Notes: generated from the letters alone by a model not told the origin. A stretch of 52,948 nt of DNA from Anthoceros angustus (GCA_010909165.1 VJWM01000337.1:1-52948); one strand, 5' to 3'; shown: positions 20,782-32,090, numbered from the stretch's first letter. A program made the numbers and translations.

Positions 20782-22156
20782 TGTGGTAGGAGAATCAGGC
20801 ACTCCCGAGGTCCTCCACTAAGCGGCCACACTTATCCCTTTGTCGCCGTCGTTGGGTTTCGTCCCATGAGACTTGTGTGAAAGTTCGAGGCCTTGTGGTC
20901 ACCAATCGCTACTGCACAACTCTCGGCCTTCTCAACAAGCAAGGCGCCCCTACTCTCCCTCTCACGGTGCACCACTTTGCCGAAAAATCGCCAACCCTCG
21001 ACCCTGGCGACACAAAACAATTGCGGGTCACCTCGGCGGAGGAGCCTACCAGGCGCCCGGGGACCCCAGTTCACAGCGATTTCGTCCCTACTTCTAAGAC
21101 CAAACTTGACCTAGCGACACAACACAATTGCGGGTCCACCTCGGACAAGAGCCTACCACGGGCGCCAGGGACCCCAGTTCACACGCGATTTCGTCCCTAC
21201 TTCTAAGACTACTCTTCTCCACTCGGGGCGCTCGTTTACTTGATTTGGGATTCGTCCCTTAGGCTCTGTGGCCTTCCACTAACACCTACACCTCTAATCC
21301 TCTACTCATCTTCTCATCTCCTCATCCTCTTCCTCCTAGTCTAACCTCGATTCGGGCTTCTTGGTTTCGACTCGCCCTTACTGGCACTCGCCTCCACCGG
21401 CAAGTTCTTCCTTGGGCGGTTGCTATGAGTTTGACACGGGTGAGAACCTCGAGTCTTTCCTGTAGTCTACCCTCAAGCCGAGAGTTCTGGGCATTTGCCA
21501 CACACCCAAAGCAAAGCAATTTCACAACCATTCACAAGGGAGCAACTCGTTTAGGCACTTGCGAGCAAGTCCTCCACCAAGCACTCACCACCGACTTCCT
21601 CTCTACAGACATGTTGGCTCACACGAAATTCCTCTGTAATGGCAAAGGACTCGGAGTGTGGGCGCAAGACATGATACTTTACTTTGTGAAATCCTCCTCC
21701 TCTTATAGGAGGCCTTCCACATACAACCTCCCTTGGGTGACCCTCTGCAGTCACCTTTTCCAATATTCTATTCCTACATGACATTTAATGTCGGCACCTA
21801 AGTCTATTATGCATTTGGTAAATTCTATTCTAGCAACTTCACCTAAGTCTATCCTCGAAGGATGTCGATTACATCACTATCCTTCCTATTCTTCTACCTA
21901 GCATTTATGGTCCCTTGACCATATCTAGTCTTCACCTATTTGGGTGACGTGTCCTTGGTGGATTGGCTCCCTCGCCCTCCTTTTGCTCTTGCCCTTCCCG
22001 GATCCGCTTCCTAATGTGTGGGGCAAGTACAATCTTGCCCCTTCCTCCATCTCCATGGGCGGCGTGATTCCTCGGCCCTCCGGCAATCGCTTCCCGCGCA
22101 CCTAGGCGCCTTCTCCATCTCCGTCGCCTTCGCGATCATTCATCGCACCCTACCGC

Positions 22157-22205
22157 GGTAGTCGGCGGACTACCGTGGTAGTCGGCGGACTACCGTGGTA
22201 GTCGG
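22157..22205. repeat. Tandem hairpin minisatellite, 20-bp period
   Basis: GGTAGTCGGCGGACTACC at 22157-22174 is repeated at 22177-22194 and begun again at 22197. Arms GGTAGTC and GACTACC are perfectly complementary around a four-base loop. The motif is scattered through the LTRs. Confidence 0.9.
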
Positions 22206-22710
22206 CTAACTCTCCTTCCTTCTTTCCTCTTCCTCCGCTCGGTGAGGTTTCTTGGGTCGGGATCTTCATTGCTCTTTGCCTTTTGTGGTTGTCCATACCT
22301 ATCATGAGCACCCTTCATCCCCATCGCCCACCATGATTTTCTAATCTCCGGGCCCTTTTGCGTTGGACTCCTCCTCGGGTCCGGTTCCTCCCTTACTCGT
22401 GGGATAAATTCCTCACCCTTCCCTTCCTCCAGGTCGGACCGTCATAGTTTCCTCCGGTGGGGTTGTCTCTCCCACCACCCAATTTCCTCCTTTAGGGGTA
22501 CTGCACCCCGGCCTTTCCATCTTGATTGGGCGCGTCCCAACTCCCCAACAAGCTGCCGTGCCCTCCTCGGTAGTCGGCGGACTACGGCGTGTGGCGTCCC
22601 CACGGTGATGCAGCTACCGTGGTAGGGTGGTCACCTCAGGTAGGGTGACCCCATGGGCTTTCCCCTCCTTGCTCTCGCGCCGTCTCGATCCTTTTGGCGG
22701 TGGCTCCTTC

Positions 22711-24060
22711 ACCTCGACTCCTCAGTTCCTCGGAGTCCATTTCGTGATGGCCTCATCAAAATCGGCCCCTAACTCCTCCTTCTTCTCCTCGCTCGGTGAT
22801 GAGGTTTCTTGGGTCGGGATCTTCATTGCTCTTTGCCTTGTGGTTGTCCATACCTATCATGAGCACCCTTCATCCCCATCGCCCACCATGTTTGCTAATC
22901 TCTCGGGCCCTTTTGCGTTGGACTCCTCCTCGGGTCCGGTTCCTCCCTTACTCGTGGGATAAGGGATTCCTCACCCTTCCCTTCCTCCGTGGTCGGACCC
23001 GTCCTTAGTTTCCTCCGGTGGGGTTGTCTCTCCCACCACCCAGTGCTCCTTTAGGGGTACTTCTGCACCCCGGCTTTTCCATCTTGATTGGGCGCGTCCC
23101 AACTCCCCAACTGCCGTGCCCGGGCTGCCCTCGGTGATGCGGACTGGCGTGTGTCATGTCCCCACGGTCTGGCGGACTACCGTGGTGGGGTGGTCACCTC
23201 AGGTAGGGTGACCCCCTGAGGTGTCCTCTCCTTGCTCTCGCGTCTCCCGATCACGGTGTCGCGGTGGCTCCTTCCTCGACTCCTCAGTTCCTCGGAGTCC
23301 ATTTCGTGATGGCCTCATCAAAATCGGAGGCCTCAGGCTGCACTTGTTGCGCTCCTTGTCATCATCATGAGGACCCAATGTCCTCCTCTTGGCCAACCGT
23401 AAGACTTCATTGTTGGCCTTCAAGATCTGTTGTGGAGGTGAGCCCCAAGTTGTGATCGCATTTGGAGATCATCAATCTCCGTGGGCCACTCTCCATCTCG
23501 CACCTACCTTGTAGGCATCTCTTGAGGTGGTCAATTCTCCCACCTTCACATGGAGGTTACATTCTCCTCCCTCACTTCCTTTATTTGGCTGGCCAATTTT
23601 GCACGAAGGGCATAATGCCTTTCGCTTCCTCACCAGCATTCATGCACCACCTTCTTGTGGCGCTCCTCCTCTGAGACCTCCTTTGTTCCAGTCCTCTAAT
23701 TCTGGGCAAGCCCTCCTTCTCCGCTTGCCAAGCATTCTTTCGCGCTCCGGCTCACGGTCTTGTGCTTCTCGCTCCGGCGCTCCTCTTCCAAATTGTCGGG
23801 TCCTTCTCAACTCCTCTCCCATATCCGGATTTTGATAGCTTGAGTAGCCATCACTGCTCATGCGGCCACTCGAGTTGCACCTCCTTTCCTAGTGCCTCGG
23901 CCTTGCTTTTCCTCTCTTGCTCTAATTGGGCAAAATGCTCTTCCGCCTTTTGCCTCCAAGAATCCTTTTGGGTTGTTGCCGAATGGCTCTTTCTTGACAA
24001 CTTCCCTCGACCTTCTCCCGCTGTTCATGAGGTCGTGTGGAGCTTCTCCTGACCTTTCCA
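22711..24060 (-). other. LTR-internal coding-like segment with coiled-coil character (3' LTR copy)
   Basis: On the minus strand the segment encodes Glu/Lys/Arg/Gln-rich stretches such as AMESDEKAAKLE (near 24060-24095), SSDGYSSYQNPDMGEELRR (near 23805-23860) and APEREAQDREPERERML (near 23730-23790). Copies in the 5' LTR (40520-40990, 41470-42060, 43130-43700) keep the same stretches. The frame is broken in every copy. It reads like a coiled-coil protein, but I cannot match it to a family. Confidence 0.4.
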
Positions 24061-26047
24061 ATTTGGCTGCCTTTTCATCGGACTCCATGGCCTCCAATTG
24101 CCATTTGGTCCACCTTTCTTCCGGCCATGTCTTGAGATTTCACTTCCTCTTGGCATGCCCACAAGGAGGCTGCTGGGTCCCTAGCCCCTTCAAATCCACG
24201 GTGAGTGCTTCACAAGCTCCCAGCAATTCTCCTAGGGTCCTAATTCCACCCCTCTTTCTTCTTGCTGGAAATTTCCAGCTCTCCTGCCCCGGGCCGCCAG
24301 GTCCCTTCACTCGCTCCATCCGCTCTCCCACCCAGCGCGGAGATGGTGGCCTCGGCGCCGCTCGCGGCTCGCGTTCTTCTCCTTCCCCTTCCCACCCGTG
24401 GCTGTTTGGCGTGGTGCTGCCTACCGCGGTGGGCTGCTCCCCGTGGTAGTCGCCTACCATGGTGGTGGCCCTACAGTGTGCCCACCCCTTGGGTGGCGCC
24501 TCCCTAGGGGTCCTAATTCCACCCCTCTTCTTCTTGCTCGCTCCTCTTGCTTCTAGCATTCCTCTCGGGCCATCAGCCCTCCCTTCATCGCTCCATCCGC
24601 TCTCCCACCCGGCGGAGATGGTGGCCTCGGCGCCGCTCGCGGCACCTCGCTTCTCCTTCCTTCCACCTTGCAGAGGCTGCTTGCTGGCGTGGGGTGCACC
24701 TACAGCGGTGGCTCGTGGTGTGCCTACCTACCATGGTGGTGGCCGCCTACCAGTGATGCCCACCCCTTGGGTGGGCGCCTCCCTAGGGGTAGTCAGCCGG
24801 GGTGCCTCTCTCGTAGGCACAAAGGAGATGGTGGGGACTCCCCCACTCGGTATCACCCCTCCTGTGGTCCTTCTCTCATAGACCACCATTCGGCCTTCTC
24901 GGCCTGCTCTCTCCCTTGCTTGCTCACTGTGGGAAAGATTCCCACTCGGCAACCTTGTTGCCTCATCTTCTCCTTGCTTCTAGCATGCTTGTGGAGTCGA
25001 CCTCCCACCGTCTTCGCAATGCAAAGGCAAAGGCCTTTCCAACCTCGGTGGAGGTGGATGACCTCAAAGGGATGCCATGCATCTTCAAGCTCCTTGCTTG
25101 TGAGAGTCCCTCGGTTTCCCATAAATGCACCAAATAGGTGCTGATAGCATGGCCTTGGCCCTTCCTCATCCACAATTTGGCTTGAGGAGCTTCTCCACCT
25201 TTCCAATTTGGCTGCCTTTTCATCGGACTCCATGGCTCCAATTGCCATTTAGTCCTGCCTTCTTCCCATGTCTTGAGATTTTTTCCTCTTGGCATGCCCA
25301 CAAGGCTGCTAGGTCCTAGCCCCTTCAAATCCACACGGTGAGTGCTTCACAAGCTCAGCAATTCTCCTAGGGTCCTAATTCCTCCTTTCTTCTTCTGGAA
25401 ATTTCCAGCTCACTGCTCACCTCAGCGGTGGTGGTCCCTTCACCGCTCCATCCGCTCTCCCACAGCGGAGATGGTGGCCTCGGCGCCGCTCGCGGCACCT
25501 CGCGTTCTTCTCCTTCCCCTTCCCACCCGCCTCGGCTTGCTCGTGGCGATGGCGCTTCCTCCTCGGTCTTCCAGCCATTCTTGGCGTGGGGTGCACCTAC
25601 CGGTGGTGCCCCCCAGTGATGCCTCCCTAGGTGAGGGTGCAGTGCCTCTCGTAGGCACAAAGGAGATGGTGGGGACTCCCCCACTCTTGGGGCACCCCCC
25701 TCCGGTCCTTCTCTCATAGACCACCATTCGGCCTTCTCGGCTTCTTGCCTCTCCTTGCTCCCCTGTGGGAAAGATTCCCACTCGGCAACCTTGTTGCCTC
25801 TCTTCTCCTCTTGCATGCTTGTGGAGTCGACCTCCCACCGTCTTCCTAATGCAAAGGCAAAGGCCTTTCCAACCTCGGTGGAGATGGATGACCTCAAAGG
25901 GATGCCATGCATCTTCAAGCTCCTTGCTTGTGAGAAGTCCCTCGGTTTCCCACATAAATGCACCAAATAGGTGCTAAGGTAGCAGGCCTTGGCCCTTCCT
26001 CATCCACAATTTGGCTTGAGGAGCTTCTCCGATGGTGGATGTAGGCC

Positions 26048-26700
26048 TCATACATGATAGTCCCCAATCCGGCTTGGCTCCCATGGAAATCTTCCACAAA
26101 ATTGGAGGAAGTTGGTCTTTGAAATAAAGTGCGTTGGTAATTTACCAACCCCAGCACAATCTTTGCGAAGAGCCTCCACTTGACTCCTTGATGCTCTCGG
26201 TCTTCCAGCCATTCTTGGCGTGGGCCTTCCTCCTCCATCCATCATGTCGAGGAACTCCTGCGGGATGTCGGAGGATGTCCTCTTCCTCCATTCGACCTTT
26301 CGAGAGAGCAATTCGAGCTCTCTTCCTCCGGTCTTCCATACACTGTCGAATACTTACGGTCCAGCGGATCCGTTCTAGCATTCCCTTTCCGTGGCGGCAG
26401 GCGCTTCCGATTGATGGAGGTTGATGTAACACTCCTCAATCAATTCCAAATTGGTGTAGGCCCATTGGCGGCCATACACCCATCTAGTGGATGTTCTCCT
26501 CCTCACCGAAAATCAACCAAATCTCGGGGTTGAGCTGCGCAAAGCAAGTGAATTGAGGCATCACCTCCTCACTGGCGTAGCCCACTGCTTCTTTTTCCTT
26601 CCTCTCGAGGGAGCCTTGCGGCGGCTCCTTCCCTTGCCTTTTCCTCGAGGCATGGCACCTTCCTTTCAAGTGTTTGAGGAAGGAATTACTTCCCAATTTG
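26048..26700 (-). other. LTR-internal conserved coding-like segment of unknown function (3' LTR copy)
   Basis: Minus-strand frames give MPQFTCFAQLNPEIWLIF (near 26565-26630) and, at 26048-26311, an 87-codon frame with SDIPQEFLDMMDGG. The same residues recur at 44797-45290, 46158-46730 and 50791-51340 in the other LTR copies, so the segment is conserved, but frames differ between copies. I do not recognise it. Confidence 0.4.
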
Positions 26701-26847
26701 GCGCTTCAAACTTTCTTGAAACACTTCTCCCCGGTGCAACACACTTCACCTGCTTCTGCGTTAGCCCTTCCAATTTTCAGCTGCGATTCTCCTCCTCCGT
26801 TGTCCTTCTTCCTCTCCGGTGGCGCGCCACCTTTGCGCCCTTCCGCT

Positions 26848-27492
26848 TCAATTCTTACCACTTGGTGTCCTTGCGCTCGCTCCACGCTCTCCGGTGGCCT
26901 GGTGAGCTCTCCTTTTCTTGCACTCCGCTTTTCCTTCCACGGTCTCCGCCTCGCTTGGTTCTTCCTCTCGATGGCGCTTCTCGCGGCGATGGCGGCTTCT
27001 CGCGGCGATGGCGCGCTTCTCGCGGCGATGGCGTCTTCCTTTCAAGTGAAAGGAATTACTTCCCAATTTGATTTGGTGCTCCAGCTTCTTCAAACACTTC
27101 TCCCCGGGTAGCAACACCTCTTCCTGCAGCCACGTTAGCCACAGCCCAATTTTTCTGCTCCTCCTCCGTTGTCCTTCTTCCTCTCGAGGCATGGCACCTT
27201 CCTTCCTTTTGCGCCTTCCTTCAATTCTTTTCCTGTTTCCTTGGCTCGCTCCACCTCTCCTTGGCGGCGTGGCGAGCTCTCCTTGCTGCACTCCGCTTTT
27301 TCCTTCCTTCCACTTCTCCGCCTCCTTGGGTTGTTCTCCTCCTCCTTTCCGCCTCGGCTTGCTCGTGGCGATGGCGCTTCTCGCGGCGATGGCGGCTTCC
27401 TTCCTTTTGCGTTTACGCTCCAACGCCGACTCGCTCTTGTTCTTCGAAGTGGAAGGCGGCCAAGCGCACTTTGCCTCCTTTGGATGCGCCAC
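26848..27492 (-). CDS. Hypothetical Lys/Arg/Glu-rich protein encoded inside the gypsy LTR
   Basis: A 214-codon frame starting MAHPKEAKCAWPPSTSKNK and continuing ALERKRKRKEAAIA, with long charged stretches typical of a disordered or coiled-coil basic protein. It begins about 100 bases downstream of the LTR TATA box in the same orientation, so LTR transcription would place it at the 5' end of the RNA. Related starts (MAHPRWRFALPLRRTR at 45828; VAHPKEAKCALAAPLRKNK at about 51875) occur in the other LTR copies. Its sequence partly derives from a GCGATGGCG-type repeat, which could create a frame by chance. Function unknown. Confidence 0.35.
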   Translation of the reverse strand: MAHPKEAKCAWPPSTSKNKSESALERKRKRKEAAIAARSAIATSKPRRKGGGEQPKEAEKWKEGKSGVQQGELATPPRRGGASQGNRKRIEGRRKRKEGAMPREEEGQRRRSRKIGLWLTWLQEEVLLPGEKCLKKLEHQIKLGSNSFHLKGRRHRREKRAIAARSRHRREKRHREEEPSEAETVEGKAECKKRRAHQATGERGASARTPSGKN

Positions 27493-27589
27493 GGCGGCAC
27501 AACCCTAGATTGGTTCATCATTCCAAAATCCTAATTCTATCTAAACTACCTATTTTCCTATTCTCGCTATCCTAATTAAGCTTCTAATT

Positions 27590-27606
27590 ACTATATATAT
27601 TTATTC
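27590..27606 (-). promoter_or_regulatory. TATA box of the gypsy 3' LTR
   Basis: The minus strand reads AATAAATATATATAG within an AT-rich block about 350 bases from the LTR start, as expected for the U3 promoter. Matching boxes lie at 45919-45930, 47401-47412 and 51981-51992. Confidence 0.6.
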
Positions 27607-27948
27607 CCTATTGGTGAGCATATATAGTGGATATCCTCTATTCTAAATTTCCTTTTAGCGAGATTGTCGGTCGGTGATGCGCGGCTTGATGATCCCTTGA
27701 CTCGGCGTGGTGTGGCGACCTACGGTGGTAGTCCGACCTACCAACCTTTGGCCCTCCACCAAATGCGTCGTTTGACCCGTTCTTCCTCTGGGATATCCTT
27801 TTTCGCCTTCCTAACAATATCCTACAACTCCGACTTCAAGATTCTCGAAATTTCTTGGCATGCTCCTCTTCAATCGTTCTAGCCAAAAAAATCAAACTTG
27901 TTTGTCTTGGCTCTTTTGGGCTGGTTGCCCAAACTTTTGCGTTCCACA

Positions 27949-27961
27949 TACTCCCCACCTC
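27949..27961 (-). promoter_or_regulatory. Polypurine tract of the gypsy element
   Basis: The minus strand reads GAGGTGGGGAGTA directly before the LTR start TGTGGAACG. This purine run primes plus-strand synthesis in LTR elements and fixes the 3' LTR border. Confidence 0.8.
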
Positions 27962-27964
27962 ATC

Positions 27965-28440
27965 TGTTTGCGTCCTAAACAACAGTCCTCGTGAGGTACT
28001 TCTTGACCTTCCACCCATTGACTCACTGGTCGCCGCCCGAGTTACCGGATCCATTCTCGTATCTGCGACCACCTCGTAAGGTCCCATCCATCTCTAAGCT
28101 TCCTGGAAAGTCTAGGTACCGACTATCATATAGAAGAACCAAATCCCGTCCACGATAGTCTCTTGCTTCCTTAACTTCCCATCATGCCGATCTTTTACGA
28201 GTTCACGAATCCATGTGTTTCTTCTAAAGCATCCTCCCTATGCTCCTCTGTGCTGAAGCTTCTAACCTAGCTACGACTATCCTCTCTCATCCGTTCATCC
28301 TCCATGATCATGGTAGGTACTTCAAATTCCACGGGCATCACGGAGACATGCCATATGTTAGATAATATGGTGTCTTCTTTGTGGTTATCTTCTCATGCGG
28401 TCCTGTAGGCCCACAATGCGAGTGCAACTTAGCATCCCAA
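27965..28440 (-). pseudogene. gypsy integrase C-terminal region, frame-broken
   Basis: The minus strand contains HLTYGMSPVMPVEFEVPTM-like residues near 28310-28365 (typical of the region after the gypsy integrase core), MEDERMREDSR near 28275-28310, and MGPYEVVADTRMDPVT from 28087, the GPYEVV block of the C-terminal domain. These lie in two or three frames. The region ends just before the polypurine tract. Confidence 0.75.
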
Positions 28441-28980
28441 TCATACATGTGCGTCCACGATTACCTTGGTGAGGATTGTGCAGAGCAACCCATTCGTCTT
28501 CTCCGTCAGTCCGTTTGCCTTTGGGTTGTAAGGAGTCGTCTTCCGATGCCGGATGTTGAAGTAGGTGGTTAGGGACTCGACGACCGAGTTGAGGAAATGT
28601 GTCCCCCGGTCGCTGACCAACTCTAAAGGACATCCGTACCTCGTTATGATGTTCTCGAATAAAAATTTGGCCACTGCAGGTGCGTCATCCTTCCTCGTTG
28701 CTTCCGCTTCCACCATCTTTGTACAATAGTCCGTGGCCACCAAAATGTACTGCTTCTTAGTCCATTGCGTTGGTGGTTTGATCGGTCCTACGAAGTCGAT
28801 CCCCCACTTCTCGAAAGGTGCCAGTGGTAAGATGTAGGTAAGAGGCCATTGTGTCGACAACGTGGCCGTCCAACCCTCGACACGCGTCACACCTCGGTGA
28901 ACTCCCACATCCTTTTGCATCGTAGCCCACGAATCCGCATTCAAAATCTTCTTAACGGTCACTGTGCGAATAGTGTCCAC
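28441..28980 (-). CDS. int: gypsy integrase core, intact D,D35E
   Basis: A 179-codon frame. It carries WGIDFVGPI with catalytic Asp62, LVSDRGTHFLN with Asp124 and NGLTEKTNG with Glu160, so the second Asp and the Glu are exactly 35 residues apart as in active integrases. ILVATDYCTKMVEAEATR is the standard block between the first two. The upstream HHCC zinc finger is damaged: ADSWATMQKDVGVH is present but its Cys pair is missing. The frame is a fragment of the polyprotein and the Met at 28980 is not a real start. The core is the best-preserved pol domain of this element. Confidence 0.9.
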   Translation of the reverse strand: MDTIRTVTVKKILNADSWATMQKDVGVHRGVTRVEGWTATLSTQWPLTYILPLAPFEKWGIDFVGPIKPPTQWTKKQYILVATDYCTKMVEAEATRKDDAPAVAKFLFENIITRYGCPLELVSDRGTHFLNSVVESLTTYFNIRHRKTTPYNPKANGLTEKTNGLLCTILTKVIVDAHV

Positions 28981-30126
28981 CGCCTCTTACGCATGTAATG
29001 CCTCCGTGACAGTGAAGCTTCTTCAGCGTCGAGGCATCTCCGAATTTCGTCCGGACCTTGTTTATGCAGGACACCGCCCTCAGCGGTAGGCGAGGCTTTA
29101 TGGAGAAAGACTCGCCCTCACGGACAACCCCGGGCATGGTTCCATGCTCCGAAATTTCGTACCTCCCATTCAGCATATCTCGGACACGAACGCCCCTCGC
29201 GTTCCAATCTCCTCCTCCCGGGCGTACCACGTCGCCTCCTCTAGCTTCGGTGGCAGCCCCAAGTGGCGTGGATCTATCCGTAAATCCGCCGCCTCTTGCT
29301 TCTCCTAGGTTCACATACTTGGTTTGCGGCTCATGCATACTCCTTCTCGACAATGGGCCGACTTCGCCTTCTTACGCGGCACGGCCTCACGTCTTGGCCC
29401 CTCGTGCCCCCATCGCCTCCTTGCTTCTCCCTAGGTTCACATACTTTGCGGCTCATCGCATACTCCTCTTCGGCAATGGGCCGACTTCTTCGCGGCTGGC
29501 CTCACGTCTTGGCCCCTCGTGCCCCATGTCGCCTCATGGCGATTTCCCATGAATCACCATTTCTCCTCCTGCAGTTTTCTTCAAGCTTGTCATGGGATGC
29601 ATCTCCTTCCTGTTGCCAACTCGTGGCCTCCACTTGCAGCTCTGACTGCTCACCCTTGAGGCATTTCAGCCTCCTCGCGCCCATGCTGGCGCTCCTATCC
29701 TCTCGGATCTCCAGTTGTCCTGCTGCGGCTTTCACTGCGCGTTCCCTTCTTGCTCACTTGGCCTCTCTTCTAGCAACAAGACTTGCTGATCACTTCTTAG
29801 GCCGTCTTCATTATGCTCGTGTCCTTCCCCTTGACCAGTCGTGGCGACCAACTCCTCGTCGAAATCGGTCGTGGCCTCAAGTCGCTCTCCGGTTTCGGCG
29901 AGAAATGAAATCAGCGTTCGATGTTGCTTTCACTGGTGGTTTCGTCGTAGTCAAACTCTTGCAGCTAGTACCCACGGCAATCCTTCACGACAAATCGGCT
30001 TGTTGACAAGATACTTCAGCAAAATGGTCAACATGAAGCGTCACCTTGCAAGCAAGCGAGATAGTGTCTAAACTTCTTACGAGTAAATGATACCAAGACC
30101 CTCCTCCGTGGTTGAGTAGTTCTTTT
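28981..30126 (-). pseudogene. gypsy RNase H-integrase tether, duplicate A
   Basis: Minus-strand frames contain KYVNLGEARGGGFTDRSTPLG (near 29250-29320, in pieces) and a long Glu/Gln-rich stretch with VEATSWQQEGDASHDKLEE near 29580-29650. These join RNase H to the integrase zinc finger. The stretch from 29021 to 30126 is repeated at 30127-31117. Confidence 0.7.
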
Positions 30127-31117
30127 CAGCGTCGAGGCATCTCCGAATTTCGTCCGGACCTTGTTTATGGACACCGCCCTCAAGCGGTAGGCGAGGCTTT
30201 ATGGAGAAAGACTCGCCTCCTGGACAACCCCGGGCATGGTTCCATGCTCCGAAATTTCGTACCTCCCATTCAGCATATCTCGGACACGAACGCCCCTCGC
30301 GTTCCAATCTCCTCCTCCCGGTACGTCGCCTCACCTAGCTTCGTCGGTGGCAGCCCCAAGTGGCGTGGATCTATCCGTAAATCCATCGCCTCCTTGCTTC
30401 TCCCTAGGTTCACATACTTCGGGTCGCAGCTCATTTGCATACTCCTTTTCCAGCAATGGGCCGACTTCGCCTTCTTCTGCCGGCCTGGCCTCACGTCTTG
30501 GCCCCGCTCGTGCCCCCATGATCGCCTCATGGGCGATTTCCCATGATCCTGCCATTTCCTCCTCCTGCAGTTTTCTTCAAGCTTGTCATGGGATGCATCT
30601 CCTTCCTGTTGCCAACTCGTGGCCTCCACTTGCAGTACTCCTGACTGCTCACCCTTGAGGAGCATTTCAGTCTCCTCCTCGCGCCCATGCTGGCGCCGTC
30701 CTATCCTCTCGGATCTCCAGTTGTCCTGCTGCGGCTTTTCACACTGGCGTTCCCTTCTCACTTGGCTCTCTTCTAACAAGACTTGATCACTTCTTAGGCC
30801 GTCTTCATTATGCTCGTGTCCTTCTCCTTGACCAGTCGTGGCGACCAACTCCTCGTCGAAATCGGTCGTGGCCTCAAGTCGCTCTCCGGTTTGGAGAAAT
30901 GAAATCAGCGTTACGATGTTGCTTTCCTGTGCGGTTTTCGTCGTAGTCAAACTCTTGCAGCGATGGTACCCACGGCAATCCTTCGACAAATCGGCTTGTT
31001 GACAAGATACTTCAGCGCAATGGTCAACATGAAGCGTCACCTTGCAAGCAAGCGGATAGTGTCTAAACTTCTTACGAGTAAATGATACCAAGACCCTCCG
31101 CTCCGTGGTTGAGTAGT
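30127..31117 (-). pseudogene. gypsy RNase H end and tether, duplicate B
   Basis: A 273-codon minus-strand frame (30270-31091) starts in RNase H with KKFRHYPLACKVTLHVDHC and continues through a charged tether with VEATSWQQEGDASHDKLEE and KYVNLGRSKEA. Starts are marked by CAGCGTCGAGGCATCTCC at 29026 and 30128. The repeat distance is about 1.1 kb. The join at 30126 fuses the tether to the RNase H sequence GLGIIYS again. Confidence 0.8.
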
Positions 31118-31254
31118 TCTTTTCGCGTCATGTGTCTACGCATAGAAAATCGGATGATCCGTTTCTTCTCGTCCTTCGGCTTAAGAGCGGTCCCAATGGC
31201 ATAGCGGACACATCGTATACATGAAGCGGTTTTCCCAATCGGTGGTTGTAAGTT
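30940..31254 (-). pseudogene. gypsy RNase H domain
   Basis: The minus strand reads CVRYAIGTALKPKDEKKR (near 31160-31215), RHMTRKELLNHGAEGLGIIYS (31075-31135) and then KFRHYPLACKVTLHVDH (near 31015-31070). These are the start, middle and DHxAL region of a gypsy RNase H. Frame breaks lie at about 31150 and 31075. Confidence 0.85.
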
Positions 31255-32090
31255 GGCGCTCACCAAGCATCCTTCAAGCTGGAAAAGCCTCACCTCGCGT
31301 TGTCCATTCGAGCGGTGTATCCTTTTGGTCAATTGTGTCAACAAGGCTGCCTTCTTGGCGAAATCCTTGATGAACCTCACGTAATATCCTACCAGCCCTA
31401 CAAAAGCACGCACTTTGCCTCACCGTTTGTGTGCGTCCATCTCGACTATATTTGCTACCTTCTCCTTATCTACACGCAATCCTCGCTCACGAAACTCGAT
31501 GTGCCAGCAGATACCCTCTGTCATACCAAAATAACACTTCCGGATGAAGTTTCATGTTCGACTCTGCATCTCGAAACATTGTCTTAAATGATCTAGATGC
31601 GAGTTCCCTCCCAACACACGAAATCATCTAGGAATACCTCCATGAACTTCGGAAAATCTCGGAATATAGCGTTCACCACTCGTTGAAAGTGGCGGGGCGT
31701 TACACAACCCGAAGGGCAGCTTGGAATAGCGTAAGTTCCCAATCGGTTGTGAGCGTGTCTTATCTGATCCTCCTTCCTCAGCAATGATTGTACCCGGTAC
31801 CCATCGAGCCATTTCATGGCCAGCCCTGTCTAACCTGTCCATGAAAGGCAAGGTGATGATCCTTCTTCGTTGCTTCATTAAGTTTCACGAAATCTTGACA
31901 CACCGAACCTTTCCTGCTTCTTGGTACAATTCGATGGGCAACCCACTCCTTTGGTAAGCCGGATAAATCACCCCTCAAGTATTGGTCGGTGATCCTTAAC
32001 GACCATGGAATACTTGGGATTGACGGTATTGCTTGATCCTTGGTGTCTTGCCTCCTTCAAATCAATTCGATGTATCCCGGTTCTCATTCT
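31255..32090 (-). pseudogene. gypsy reverse transcriptase, frame-broken
   Basis: On the minus strand, frames between 31593 and 31878 contain NLRYSKLPFGLCNAP and FPKFMEVFLDDFVCW. FLDD is the catalytic YxDD-type motif. RAFVGLVGYYVRFIKDFAKK at 31350-31413 is the thumb block leading to RNase H. The block between (31420-31590) encodes the usual Leu-His-Pro region across shifts. At least four frameshifts separate motifs. Confidence 0.9.

Larger units (their letters stand above)
20782..27948 (-). repeat. gypsy 3' LTR, about 7.2 kb
   Basis: Minus-strand start TGTGGAACGC at 27948, directly after the polypurine tract. Minus-strand end CTCCTACCACA at 20782. In minus-strand order it holds an AT-rich U3 with a TATA box (27590-27606), a Lys/Arg-rich frame (26848-27492), further conserved segments of unknown coding value (22700-26700), hairpin repeats (22157-22205), then a C/T-rich (plus strand) terminal kilobase (20782-21790). 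It shares all these blocks in order with 37106-47786, which is the main reason to call both LTRs. 7 kb is very long for an LTR; an older insertion or gene capture inside the LTR could explain it. Confidence 0.65.

Noticed and set aside
20880-21240. Repeated CCAGTTCACACGCGATTTCGTCCC words as a possible tRNA or small RNA gene
   Set aside because: There is no cloverleaf and no A/B-box pair; it is a short internal duplication in the LTR end (21060-21110 and 21170-21210).
26960-27400. GCGATGGCG repeats as a triplet-repeat host gene
   Set aside because: They lie within the LTR in all copies and vary in number. The only supported frame is on the opposite strand.
20782-27500. Long plus-strand Ser/Leu/Pro-rich frames across the LTR
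   Set aside because: They are complements of the purine-rich minus-strand blocks. They lack conserved starts or domains and shift between LTR copies.
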